A stretch of 63,116 bases of DNA from Blautia schinkii (GCF_013304825.1 NZ_JAAWUO010000021.1:1-63116); one strand, 5' to 3'. Counted from the first letter of the stretch, positions 9,051 to 16,548 are shown. The notes: a model not told the origin generated them from the sequence alone. Numbers and translations: made by a program.

Positions 9051-10847
9051 TTAATTCCATATATGTAATTTTTTTAAGATATTAGAAGTGATTTCAAATG
9101 CTTTTTTTCCAGTTGCATTAGAATCACTTTGGATATTGGTTGCAAAATAATAGCTGTTATCGGAAGTTTCTACATATCCGATAAACCAGCCGTTGATATC
9201 CTGTCCGTTGACACGACCGGTTCCAGTTTTTCCGTAGAAATTACCATTAGGTGTACTGGCAATTTTTATAGCATTTTTAACAGAAAATACATTTTGGGAA
9301 TTTAGATGGAATTCATTTGTGTTAAATTTTTTCAATAATGTTACTTGCTCTAAAGGCGAGATTTTTAATGAAAAATCGGACCAGTATAAATCCAGATTTG
9401 AACTGGTTGTCTGGTTTCCATATTCTATTTTATTCAAAAATTCCTGGACTCTGTTAATTCCGAGCTGCGAATCAATTGCCTGGAAATACCAGTTAACGGA
9501 ATTTTGCATAGCAGAGTTTAAATCCTGATCAGCTTCCCAGGATGGAAAAGGAAAGGCATCACCATTCCATGTCATGGAAGAGTGTTCTGGTGTGATGATT
9601 CCGGATTCCAACCCTAATAATGCATCGTATATTTTGTAGGTAGACTCTGGCGGAATACGTTTGGTGGCTTCTTCAAGATCGTATATTTTCCAGGAATCCA
9701 AATTATTGTCATACAAAACAAATGATCCATCATATGTTCCAAATGTTTCGGATATATCTAACAGGGAGATATTTTTGTCTGTATCACTAAAATGATATAC
9801 GCTTTGAGTAGAGGCATCAATGGATAAAATGGGTGTACATCCAATAAAAACAGCACTAATGACCAGATAAATTATCAATGCTCTCATTTTTTGATAAAGA
9901 GTTTCTTTCCTAAAAACGGCGATGTTGAGAATACGTCGTTTCATCTGCCTGAAATTTCCGGACATTCCAACTGCCAGTGGAGAGGAAAAAGAGGATATTT
10001 TTTCTGCAAAATTAATCAGTGTAGTTCCATAAGCTTGGTATTCATCAGCAGAAATCATCTGCAATACAGCAGAATCACAGGCTATTTCACGGTCACAGAG
10101 AATTTCTTTTAAAGTGTACCACACAAAAGGGTTAAACCAGTAGAGTATATTACTTATGACCATGAGGAAGCCAATAAATGTATCTTTGTGACGGTAATGC
10201 TGTAATTCGTGTAGCAGCATAAAACGCATATCATCAGGATTCAGTTCGGAAATTAAATGGATGGGAATGTAAATTCTGGGATGTATTATTCCGATTAAAA
10301 CTGGTGATTTTAAAAATGCAGTACTGTAGACTGATACTGGGTGAGAGATTTTAAGTTCCTTTAAACAATTGTAATAAATAGTTTTTACCTGCTGATTTTG
10401 AAGCGGGAGAGCAGATCTTTTTATGGAACGTACATAGTTTAATGAATGAAGGGTGAGGACTGACATAATCATAACACCCGTTATCCATATTAGAAAGAGT
10501 ATGGTATTCAAGCCTCCAGAAAATTGACTACTGATGGAAACTGAAAAATCATTCACCTGGTTTAACAAAATATTTTGTGTATTACTGGTAAGTTCGGATA
10601 GCGTGTCGGTACCAGAGTTAAGTCCTGAGTCAGTTTGAAAAAAATGTAACCATGAAAAAAGTTGTGAGCCATGAATCTGTACAGGAAAAAATGGCACGGC
10701 AAGTAGTAAAAATAAAAGAAAACAGAGATGGTACTGTGTAGCCGCAGATAAATATTTTTTCAGAAGTTTTTTTGTTCCGATTATTACAAGTGTAAAAATA
10801 CATATGAAGATATTACTGATTAAAAAGTGGATAATCCAGTTGCTCAT
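9051..10847 (-). CDS. blaR1: BlaR1-type beta-lactam sensor and antirepressor metalloprotease
   Basis: 598 residues. The N-terminal part holds several transmembrane helices and an M56 zinc protease with H213-E-x-x-H217. The last membrane helix (about residues 322-342) leads into an extracellular penicillin-sensor domain with S402-T-Y-K405, S450-V-N and K540-T-G, the serine acylated by beta-lactams in BlaR1/MecR1. Acylation is known to activate the protease, which leads to inactivation of BlaI. The gene lies 10 bp downstream of blaI and convergent to the PBP operon that it should control. The length matches the family. Confidence 0.93.
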   Translation of the reverse strand: MSNWIIHFLISNIFICIFTLVIIGTKKLLKKYLSAATQYHLCFLLFLLLAVPFFPVQIHGSQLFSWLHFFQTDSGLNSGTDTLSELTSNTQNILLNQVNDFSVSISSQFSGGLNTILFLIWITGVMIMSVLTLHSLNYVRSIKRSALPLQNQQVKTIYYNCLKELKISHPVSVYSTAFLKSPVLIGIIHPRIYIPIHLISELNPDDMRFMLLHELQHYRHKDTFIGFLMVISNILYWFNPFVWYTLKEILCDREIACDSAVLQMISADEYQAYGTTLINFAEKISSFSSPLAVGMSGNFRQMKRRILNIAVFRKETLYQKMRALIIYLVISAVFIGCTPILSIDASTQSVYHFSDTDKNISLLDISETFGTYDGSFVLYDNNLDSWKIYDLEEATKRIPPESTYKIYDALLGLESGIITPEHSSMTWNGDAFPFPSWEADQDLNSAMQNSVNWYFQAIDSQLGINRVQEFLNKIEYGNQTTSSNLDLYWSDFSLKISPLEQVTLLKKFNTNEFHLNSQNVFSVKNAIKIASTPNGNFYGKTGTGRVNGQDINGWFIGYVETSDNSYYFATNIQSDSNATGKKAFEITSNILKKLHIWN

Positions 10848-10857
10848 TCAAAACCTC

Positions 10858-11229
10858 CTATTTCTGATGTTTTGATAATAAATGGCGTAAGTTATCAATT
10901 TCTGTTGAAGAGAGCTTATCGTCTTCAAGGTAAGAAGCCAGCATAGAAGAAAGATTTCCATTATAATATCGCTTTAAAAAAGAATTGCTTTCCTGGCGTA
11001 TATATTCATCTTCTTGGACTAATGGAGTATAGACAAATACCCGGCTTTGTTTTTCGTAGGAAAGAGCTTTTTTGGAAACAAGTCTCTTGATAAGAGTTTG
11101 AATTGTTTTTGGACTCCAGCTGGTAGTTAGAGTAAGTTTTTCTGTAATTTCATTTGTATTGATGGGAGCATATTTCCATACAATTTTCATAACTTCAAAT
11201 TCGGCTTCTGAAATTTGGGGTAGTGACAT
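10858..11229 (-). CDS. blaI: BlaI/MecI-family repressor
   Basis: 123 residues: a winged helix over the first ~75 residues (ISEAEFEVMKIVWK, then TSWSPKTIQTLIKRL as recognition helix) and a C-terminal dimerisation part. It should bind the TACA/TGTA dyads at 4432-4457, 6601-6619 and two sites in its own promoter, giving coordinated control and autoregulation. An AGGAGG ribosome-binding site (11238-11243 on the plus strand, complement) precedes the ATG. First gene of the blaI-blaR1 operon. Confidence 0.93.
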   Translation of the reverse strand: MSLPQISEAEFEVMKIVWKYAPINTNEITEKLTLTTSWSPKTIQTLIKRLVSKKALSYEKQSRVFVYTPLVQEDEYIRQESNSFLKRYYNGNLSSMLASYLEDDKLSSTEIDNLRHLLSKHQK

Positions 11230-11252
11230 AATAAAATCCTCCTGCTAAATCC

Positions 11253-11300
11253 TACATATGTAATAAATATATTATATTACTTGTAGAAGAAAAAAGTCAA
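11253..11300 (-). promoter_or_regulatory. blaI promoter with two operator-like dyads
   Basis: Minus-strand promoter: -35 TTGACT (complement of 11295-11300), 18-bp spacer, -10 TATAAT (complement of 11271-11276). One dyad, TTAC-TT-GTAG (11277-11286), lies between the boxes; a second, TACA-TA-TGTA (11253-11262), lies just downstream of the -10. Both fit BlaI half-sites, so the regulator probably represses itself. Confidence 0.82.
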
Positions 11301-11350
11301 ATGGCAGATGATATATAGAATATAAAATTAATAATGTAGAGGCAATAAAG

Positions 11351-11764
11351 GTGAAAAAGATAGAAATTATTGAGAGAATCACAGATGCTAATGGAAGCAT
11401 AAGTGAAAACATATTGACTAGCTGGGAACATAAAAACCAATTCATACCGGAAATTATAAGGTTTGGAGAATTAAAAATATATCTACAGGAACGAATTGTT
11501 AAAAAGAATGATAGTGATGTTCATCTTTCAAAATATGAATATGATATTTTACTTCTTTTAGCGAAAAGTCCAGGTAGAATATTTGGAAAAGAAATGGTTT
11601 ATGATCTGGTATGGAATGAACCTTATTCCGGTGATTATAATGTGGTTATGCGACATATCTGCAATATCAGAGAAAAAATAGAAGATGATCCTGGACAGCC
11701 ATTATATATACAAACAGTACGAGGTGTAGGATATCGGTTTAACGGGAATTTAGGCAGCGAGTGA
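11351..11764 (+). CDS. Stand-alone winged-helix protein (OmpR/PhoB DNA-binding domain, no receiver)
   Basis: 137 residues. Residues ~35-132 form the C-terminal effector fold of OmpR-type response regulators: SKYEYDILLLLAKSPGRIF, VMRHICNIREKIEDD and the wing TVRGVGYRF. There is no phospho-acceptor receiver domain; the first ~30 residues are a short unrelated segment. Very similar orphan regulators occur in Firmicutes conjugative elements. The start is a GTG at 11351 with AGAGG 8 nt upstream. It sits between the bla locus and the mobilization genes and probably belongs to the mobile element. Confidence 0.8.
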   Translation: MKKIEIIERITDANGSISENILTSWEHKNQFIPEIIRFGELKIYLQERIVKKNDSDVHLSKYEYDILLLLAKSPGRIFGKEMVYDLVWNEPYSGDYNVVMRHICNIREKIEDDPGQPLYIQTVRGVGYRFNGNLGSE

Positions 11765-11774
11765 AATCGCTGCC
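11753..11774. terminator. Hairpin between convergent genes
   Basis: An 8-bp perfect stem, GGCAGCGA / TCGCTGCC, spans the stop codon of the winged-helix gene and precedes TATTATTATGG. No long T-run, so it is a weak terminator candidate. Confidence 0.45.
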
Positions 11775-11787
11775 TATTATTATGGTT

Positions 11788-13167
11788 TTACAAAGAAGGA
11801 AGTTTGTTATGGGAAGATTTTTCTATTTCAGGATCATCCGGTTTTAGATACTTGGACAAGTTTTGATGTATCAATTCCAACTCTTTCATTTCTTTCCGAA
11901 AGGAAACATATTGAGTATTTATTGACTTCTTTCTGGAAATAAGCTCTGAAATTTGAGCTTGTAACTTATTGGTATTGAGCTGTTTCAGGTCTATACCATT
12001 TTCCTGTAAAATATGCTCGGCACCAGCGAAAAGGATAATTTGAGATTCATATTTACGGAAATAACGATCTGGATCTTTGGAACTTTTATAATGGTCGTCA
12101 TAAATTTTATTTTTTTGATATTGTTCGGCATATTTTAGCATTTCTCGAAGATGGTGTATCTGAGACTCGAGAGAAACAACAGAGGTATTTACCTCTTTTT
12201 GCTGCATATGTAACAAGGCTATGCGGTCTTCAAGTTCTGAAAAATTATGTAGGTTATGTGTGAGCATCTTGTTATATTCAGCAGAGACAATTTTTAAATT
12301 TTCTTTATTTGCCCATTTCTGAAGGCCGATGTTTCCTGTTATATTGGGAGCGTTGGTGTCTATTAACTTCTTGCGAACAGAAGAAATGGCAGTTCTCTGG
12401 AGTTTATTCTCAATACGTTCTTTGATACGTTCCTTAGTAAAATTTTTTCCTAAAGATTTAGCACTTCCACGCACTGGACGGGACATATCGGGAGAACGAA
12501 AGGTAATGTATTTCCTGCTGCTTTCGCCAAATTCTGCGTTTTTTATTTCATATCCTTTAGCTTCCATAAATGCAAGAAATTCTGAGTAAGTGGAAACGAT
12601 TCGGATTGTCTGGTTGATATCTTTTCGCAGCTGCGCTTTTTTACTGGATTCAGATTTATTTGCAGCCCATTCATTGTATTTCATTCCTTTTTTACCATTT
12701 GGCATAATTGTGGACAGGTTATGTTCTTTACATAAAGTGTCGCTGAGATTTCGTATTTTCCAGTAATTCTTTTTACAGTCATGATAATGAGAAAAAGTGA
12801 TATTATCTGCAGAACAGAAAATCAAATGGTTATGTACATGACCTTTATCAGTGTGTGTTGTCAGAACATAGGAGTATTTTCCCTCCAGTAAGCGATTCGC
12901 AAGTTCTTTGCCAATCTGATGGGCTTCTTCATAGGAAACTTCATCAGGGGAAAATGCCTGAATCAGATGAAATGCCTTATTTGCATTATGCACATCTCGG
13001 CAGTCATGTGTGTGATCCAAAGTGTATTTAAAGTCAAGAACTGCTGTTTCAGGAGAGCAGGCAAAGGAAGAAATATATAGTTTCTGGTCTGTTTTATCTG
13101 GATTGCAGATGTATTCTATTGCTTTATCAACGGTTGTTTTGATACCATGGATTTTTGTAACTGCCAT
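11788..13167 (-). CDS. Relaxase/mobilization nuclease (MobA/VirD2 type)
   Basis: 459 residues. The N-terminal relaxase domain starts MAVTKIHGIKTTVDKAIEYI, with the metal-binding histidine triad in THTDKGHVHNHLIF at about residues 104-117. The catalytic tyrosine is probably in the first ~30 residues (IEYI) but I cannot confirm which. The C-terminal half is a long charged region with coiled-coil character. It would nick one strand at oriT and pilot it during conjugal transfer. Its start overlaps mobC by 52 bp, the usual arrangement in mobilizable Firmicutes elements. No type IV secretion genes are present in the window, so transfer would need a helper. Confidence 0.88.
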   Translation of the reverse strand: MAVTKIHGIKTTVDKAIEYICNPDKTDQKLYISSFACSPETAVLDFKYTLDHTHDCRDVHNANKAFHLIQAFSPDEVSYEEAHQIGKELANRLLEGKYSYVLTTHTDKGHVHNHLIFCSADNITFSHYHDCKKNYWKIRNLSDTLCKEHNLSTIMPNGKKGMKYNEWAANKSESSKKAQLRKDINQTIRIVSTYSEFLAFMEAKGYEIKNAEFGESSRKYITFRSPDMSRPVRGSAKSLGKNFTKERIKERIENKLQRTAISSVRKKLIDTNAPNITGNIGLQKWANKENLKIVSAEYNKMLTHNLHNFSELEDRIALLHMQQKEVNTSVVSLESQIHHLREMLKYAEQYQKNKIYDDHYKSSKDPDRYFRKYESQIILFAGAEHILQENGIDLKQLNTNKLQAQISELISRKKSINTQYVSFRKEMKELELIHQNLSKYLKPDDPEIEKSSHNKLPSL

Positions 13168-13457
13168 ATTTTTTCCATTAACTCCTTTATATCGTCCAGG
13201 TCCTTTTGGTAAACTGTATTGGTACTGTTTATACGATGGGTGATCTGATTCAAATTGCTGCCGATATTGCCCAGCAGGGTATTCATTTTTCGGATATGAG
13301 AGTAGTCTACTTCATATACGAATCCATATAAAATCATTTTCCGTAGAAAGGCAGATTTGCTTTTCATTCTGGAAAGACAATATTTTTCTTCTAAAATGTA
13401 TTGTTCGTCATCATTCAAATAAAATTGTACGGGATGAATTCTGGTACGTTTGCTCAT
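13116..13457 (-). CDS. mobC: MobC-like relaxosome accessory protein
   Basis: 113 residues. It has a ribbon-helix-helix-like N-terminus (VQFYLNDDEQYILEEKYC) and the MobC signature around GNIGSNLNQITHRIN. Such proteins bind oriT and help the relaxase melt the nic region. A GGAGG lies just upstream of the ATG at 13457. It directly precedes and overlaps the relaxase gene. Confidence 0.85.
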   Translation of the reverse strand: MSKRTRIHPVQFYLNDDEQYILEEKYCLSRMKSKSAFLRKMILYGFVYEVDYSHIRKMNTLLGNIGSNLNQITHRINSTNTVYQKDLDDIKELMEKIWQLQKSMVSKQPLIKQ

Positions 13458-13502
13458 TGAAATCCTCCAATTCGTTTTTTTCTATAAAAAAGAGTACAAA
13501 AA

Positions 13503-13572
13503 AACTGTCTAACCAGTTCGGCTATGACAGTTATGGTACTTGGTTTTATGTTGGTTTGGACAGATGTATCTG
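13503..13572. other. Candidate oriT region upstream of mobC
   Basis: Inverted repeats AACTGTC (13503-13509) / GACAGTT (13526-13532) and the palindrome CAGATGTATCTG (13561-13572) lie just upstream of mobC, where oriT is normally found. No recognised nic sequence could be assigned, so the assignment rests on position and symmetry only. Confidence 0.4.
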
Positions 13573-13695
13573 TAAGTTATTTTAACAGGACTGGGTGAAA
13601 GCGTCAAATTAAGAAATTATAAAATATGAGAGGGCCAGGGATACTTCCTGATACATTTTGGTAGAATGAACCGGAAAGGGAATTTGACAAAATGA

Positions 13696-13757
13696 GCCAG
13701 TTGTCATGACACTGGCAGTGCTTGCTTCTTTTGGGGTGTAGCCTGCAAAGCAGGCTA
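13696..13757. repeat. Two strong hairpins in the mob/mmcQ intergenic region
   Basis: GCCAGT..ACTGGC (13696-13716) around the palindrome GTCATGAC, and TAGCCTGC-AAA-GCAGGCTA (13739-13757). The 13573-13797 stretch otherwise shows no gene. They could belong to an extended transfer origin or terminate transcription. Confidence 0.5.
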
Positions 13758-13797
13758 TGCAAAAGCTATAAAACATAAATAGAACTGTGAGAAGTGG

Positions 13798-13826
13798 TTG
13801 AGAATATAATCCTGATAGCGTATAAT
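13798..13826 (+). promoter_or_regulatory. Promoter for the MmcQ/YjbR gene
   Basis: TTGAGA (13798-13803), a 17-bp spacer and TATAAT (13821-13826), about 30 bp upstream of the TTG start. Confidence 0.6.
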
Positions 13827-13857
13827 CAGAGCAAGAAATCGTAAGTGAGGGATAAAT

Positions 13858-14217
13858 TTGAAACGTGAAGAAATTTTTCAATATGTGAAAGAGCAATATG
13901 GAACTGAACCGGAATATTTATGGAAAAAAGATCCTGATTCTGCGGTGCTTCGACATAAAAATGGAAAATGGTATGCTATAATTATGGCAGTGGAAAAGAA
14001 AACACTGGGATTAGAAGAAGATGGAAAAATTAATATCCTGGATGTAAAATGTGACCCTTATCTGGTTGGGATGTTAATTCAAACGTATGGATTTTTACCG
14101 GGGTATCATATGAATAAACGGCACTGGATTACGATTCTTCTGGATGAATCTGTCAGTGAAGCTAAGACGCTGGATTTTCTGGATATGAGTTATGATTTAA
14201 TTGACAGTGGGAAGTAA
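13858..14217 (+). CDS. MmcQ/YjbR family protein
   Basis: 119 residues covering the whole MmcQ/YjbR fold: an N-terminal helix (KREEIFQYVKEQYG), PEYLWKKDPDSAVLRH, GKWYAIIM, a DVKCDP segment and the C-terminal GYHMNKRHWITILLD block. The family adopts a CyaY-like double-wing fold and is often called DNA-binding, but its role is not settled. The start is a TTG at 13858, with GAGGG 6 nt upstream. Accessory-island gene with its own promoter. Confidence 0.85.
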   Translation: MKREEIFQYVKEQYGTEPEYLWKKDPDSAVLRHKNGKWYAIIMAVEKKTLGLEEDGKINILDVKCDPYLVGMLIQTYGFLPGYHMNKRHWITILLDESVSEAKTLDFLDMSYDLIDSGK

Positions 14218-14224
14218 TTAAAAA

Positions 14225-14259
14225 GGAAGCCTTTCAGAAAGAATCTCTGATCGGCTTCC
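14225..14259 (-). terminator. Terminator between convergent genes
   Basis: GGAAGCC (14225-14231) and GGCTTCC (14253-14259). On the minus strand the stem is followed by TTTTTAATTA, ending the toxin-antitoxin transcript; it may also act on the plus strand. Confidence 0.6.
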
Positions 14260-14265
14260 GGGTAT

Positions 14266-14616
14266 TTATTCTGGATATGTATAAGTTGATCTTTGCAACA
14301 GGATATTTTCCCAATCTCGTTCATGGCGCAACACTCGGAGAATATGAATCTCTTTTGTTTCTTCCATTATAATATAAAAAATAATAGATGGCGGAAAAGA
14401 TCTTTTATGTATGGAATATCCTCTGTACAGAATTTGAGTTCGGGGAAAGGCAGTACTGAACTGGCTTAAATTCTGCATTTGTTCTTTCAGATCAGATTGA
14501 AAACGGTCAGCACGTTGCTGGCCGAATTCTTCTTCAATATAATCTGCAATGTCTGTGACATCGTAAATTGCTTCCCAGGTTAAAATAATTTTATATTCTT
14601 GCATTTCTTCGTGCAT
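14266..14616 (-). CDS. RelE/ParE-family toxin
   Basis: 116 residues. It has the compact RelE/ParE fold: LTWEAIYDVTDIADYIEEEFG as the N-terminal helices, then FPRTQILYRGYSIHKRSFPPSIIFYI and a C-terminal EIHILRVLRHERDW strand-helix. ParE toxins poison gyrase and RelE types cut mRNA on the ribosome; sequence alone does not decide. The annotated ATG at 14616 has AAGGG abutting it, so the internal ATG at 14604 (MQEYK) is also possible. The start overlaps the 3' end of the antitoxin gene, as in typical type II modules. Confidence 0.85.
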   Translation of the reverse strand: MHEEMQEYKIILTWEAIYDVTDIADYIEEEFGQQRADRFQSDLKEQMQNLSQFSTAFPRTQILYRGYSIHKRSFPPSIIFYIIMEETKEIHILRVLRHERDWENILLQRSTYTYPE

Positions 14617-14764
14617 CCCTTAATTCTGTGATTTTGCGAAAAGCATCTTCCAGTGGCAATTCACGACCAGCTTCCATATCATCAATTCCCCGGTCTAACA
14701 TGCGGAGAAGATGATTGTTTTCCTGGTTTTTATCGGTTGTAGGGACTTTTTTTGTTAATTCCAT
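14591..14764 (-). CDS. Antitoxin partner of the RelE/ParE toxin
   Basis: 57 residues, beginning MELTKKVPTTDKNQENNHLL and ending RKITELRDARRNARI. It is small and charged, with the ...GIDDMEAGRELPLEDAF pattern common in short antitoxins paired with this toxin family. The stop lies 26 nt inside the toxin open frame, so translation is likely coupled. The basic C-terminus may contact the toxin. A GGAGTG sequence precedes the ATG. Confidence 0.75.
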   Translation of the reverse strand: MELTKKVPTTDKNQENNHLLRMLDRGIDDMEAGRELPLEDAFRKITELRDARRNARI

Positions 14765-14858
14765 GAAATCACTCCAATCATACGGTTTATAAATAGTGTA
14801 TGTTGTTCAGAAGTATCTATCCATAGTTTAGCATAGAATGGGCAGCAATACAATTGAA

Positions 14859-15134
14859 TTATTTTGCAGGAGCGTCCGTCAGACCAAGAAGATATTCGCA
14901 GGAAACATTAAATACTTCGGCCAGTGCGACAACTTCGTAGTCGGGAACGAAACGTGTGCCTTGTTCAATTCGCAGGATTGCCAGATCATTAAAATCATAT
15001 CCTGCAAGTTGTAATTTGGCAGCGAGTGTTTTCTGAGTAAGATTATGAGCCTTTCGTAATTCTTTTGCCCGTTGTCCTATTCTGTTTTTACTGTTCGTTT
15101 TTTTATCCCAATAAATAATCATTCTGATCCTCAA
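14859..15134 (-). CDS. XRE-family helix-turn-helix regulator
   Basis: 91 residues. An HTH_3 domain covers most of the protein (IGQRAKELRKAHNLTQKTLAAKLQLAG through ILRIEQGTRFVPDYEVVALAEVFNVSCEYLLGLTD). The ATG at 15134 or the internal one at 15122 could be used. It is divergent from the gene at 15293, with two copies of a 15-bp direct repeat in the space between, which are good operator candidates for this repressor. Confidence 0.85.
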   Translation of the reverse strand: MRIRMIIYWDKKTNSKNRIGQRAKELRKAHNLTQKTLAAKLQLAGYDFNDLAILRIEQGTRFVPDYEVVALAEVFNVSCEYLLGLTDAPAK

Positions 15135-15138
15135 AAGT

Positions 15139-15206
15139 TTCTAAAGATGAAGTATTATTATTGATTTTAAGGAAAAACATTGTTACTATACTTCTAAAGA
15201 TGAAGT
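15139..15206. promoter_or_regulatory. Twin operator candidates (15-bp direct repeats)
   Basis: TTCTAAAGATGAAGT occurs at 15139-15153 and 15192-15206, identical over 15 bp and 53 bp apart. Each is also a partial dyad (ACTTC-N7-GAAGT in the second copy). The position between divergent genes, next to an XRE repressor, suggests autoregulation and control of the 15293 gene. Confidence 0.65.
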
Positions 15207-15292
15207 TTTGGAAAGTTTATTTGATTTTTGAAATAAGAAAATGATAACGCTGCCTGTAATGAGAAATAATTCTAATGAGAGGTGGAAAGAAG

Positions 15293-15628
15293 ATGAATGA
15301 ATTTTATGAAGCAGTGTCGAATTTATTTGAGGAATTGCGCTGTGATTCCGGAGAAAGAGAATATACAGTACAGCCGGAAGAATGGAAAGAAGCAGAGAAG
15401 AATTTGAAACAAATACAAAAGAAGCTGCCACTACATCTGGAAAAAATTCCAGAGCGTGAGCAGAATTTCTGGAATAAATATCTGGATCAGTTAGAACATT
15501 TCCATTATGAAGAGGAGCAGCGGGCTTATTACCAGGGAATGATGGATGTAGTTGAGTTTCTTATTAATATAGGGGCAATAAAGAAATCCACAAATGTTAA
15601 GAGAATGATAGAAAAATATGTACGTTAA
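15293..15628 (+). CDS. Hypothetical helical protein
   Basis: 111 residues from the ATG at 15293, chosen because AGAGGTGG at 15278-15284 sits at the right distance. The protein is strongly charged and predicted all-helical, with no recognised domain: EFYEAVSNLFEELR at the start and YYQGMMDVVEFLINIGAI near the end, a pattern seen in small phage and ICE proteins of Firmicutes. It is divergent from an XRE repressor and followed by a hairpin terminator. Function unknown. Confidence 0.65.
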   Translation: MNEFYEAVSNLFEELRCDSGEREYTVQPEEWKEAEKNLKQIQKKLPLHLEKIPEREQNFWNKYLDQLEHFHYEEEQRAYYQGMMDVVEFLINIGAIKKSTNVKRMIEKYVR

Positions 15629-15633
15629 GAGTG

Positions 15634-15660
15634 GCGGTATGGGAAACCATACCGCTTCTT
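15634..15660 (+). terminator. Hairpin terminator
   Basis: GCGGTATGG-GAAA-CCATACCGC (15634-15655), a perfect 9-bp stem with a GNRA-type loop, followed by TTCTT. Confidence 0.65.
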
Positions 15661-15691
15661 CAGAATAATTCAGATAGAATTCAAATGAATT

Positions 15692-16051
15692 TCAGGGATC
15701 TTGTTTATCGTGGTCTGTAGGAATTTTGTATGTGCGCAGGTATGCTTCTACGATGGCAAGGATAGCGGTAATTTGCTCATCGTTGCATTTTGACAGGTAC
15801 ATGAGCAGGCGTTGATAATCAAGATTATCTGTATGATTGTTTGGATAAAACAATGGTTCAGGAGGAACATTTAAAGCGCGTACCAGTTTTCTGATTTTAT
15901 GAAAACTGGGAACTCGGCCCCCATTTTCAATTTCCTTTAAATATCGGCTGGACATTTCTGCTTTTTCAGCTAATTCTTCATAAGTCAATTTTTGCTCGTG
16001 TCGGGCGTTCTTAAAAAACAATCCCAGTTCTTTATCTGTTTGTTTTGGCAT
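15692..16051 (-). CDS. XRE-family helix-turn-helix regulator
   Basis: 119 residues from the ATG at 16051. The upstream ATG at 16066 is part of the GGAGGTG ribosome-binding site, so the downstream start is preferred. An HTH_3 domain occupies residues ~8-65 (LGLFFKNARHEQKLTYEELAEKAEMSSRYLKEIENGGRVPS). The C-terminal half (MYLSKCNDEQITAILAIVEAYL) resembles dimerisation tails of element-borne XRE repressors. Two 10-bp direct repeats lie upstream as probable operators. Confidence 0.85.
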   Translation of the reverse strand: MPKQTDKELGLFFKNARHEQKLTYEELAEKAEMSSRYLKEIENGGRVPSFHKIRKLVRALNVPPEPLFYPNNHTDNLDYQRLLMYLSKCNDEQITAILAIVEAYLRTYKIPTDHDKQDP

Positions 16052-16106
16052 ATGATACACCTCCATGTTTAGTGTATAGTTCCCTTTATTGAAAGAAAAT
16101 GAACTA

Positions 16107-16139
16107 ATATTTCACTAAAAAAGAGGGTGATATTTCACT
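16107..16139. promoter_or_regulatory. Operator candidates: ATATTTCACT direct repeats
   Basis: ATATTTCACT at 16107-16116 and 16130-16139, 23 bp apart (about two helical turns), immediately upstream of the XRE gene that reads leftward. Confidence 0.5.
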
Positions 16140-16149
16140 TTTTGACAGA

Positions 16150-16410
16150 ATCAAGTAAGTCCCTTGCTTCAATTGCGAAAAGCAATAAGCAGTGGGTGGG
16201 GACTTGCTTGTATCAGGAGGAGTGCAAACTCCTTCTGATAAACTGCGGAGCAGTTATTCGGTTATGAGCAAGTAGCGAAGCGGATTGCGAATATCCGCTT
16301 GATAAGACATATAAAATTCTGAATTTCCGTAAAACAGATCCGGAGGTATAGGAAAGATTAAGAATTTTATTGTCTGGTATCATATCCGTCATTACGTGAC
16401 GGATGAAATA
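16150..16410. other. Hairpin-rich region without genes
   Basis: No supported gene lies between 16067 and 16713. Within it are stacked inverted repeats: AAGTCCC/GGGACTT (16157/16199) enclosing ATTGC/GCAAT; TATCAG..CTGATA (16211-16240) with an AGGAGT/ACTCCT inner stem and GCAA loop; AACTGC-GGA-GCAGTT (16241-16255); AAGCGGAT/ATCCGCTT (16278-16300); TAAAATTCT/AGAATTTTA (16312/16361); and ATCCGTCA/TGACGGAT (16384-16404). This density suggests a structured RNA or single-strand DNA landmark. From 16411 to 16509 I see only AT-rich sequence. Confidence 0.55.
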
Positions 16411-16509
16411 GATAAATAGTTCAAAAAAGCAAATAAATTTCTTTACCTCAAAAAGTGAATTATATGCCACAAAAAATGATGGCAAAATATTATCTTTTGA
16501 TATAAATAG

Positions 16510-16548
16510 CGTCCGATGGGCTAAAAACTACCCATTAGGACGTTTTTT
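16510..16548 (+). terminator. Terminator or attenuator upstream of the sigma-integrase fusion
   Basis: CGTCC-G-ATGGG (16510-16520) pairs with CCCAT-TA-GGACG (16531-16542), followed by six T. It could end the structured transcript or attenuate the downstream gene. Confidence 0.75.

Noticed and set aside
16213..16485. 90-codon minus-strand frame in the hairpin-rich region
   Set aside because: No ribosome-binding site, and the frame is explained by the inverted repeats; no recognisable protein features.
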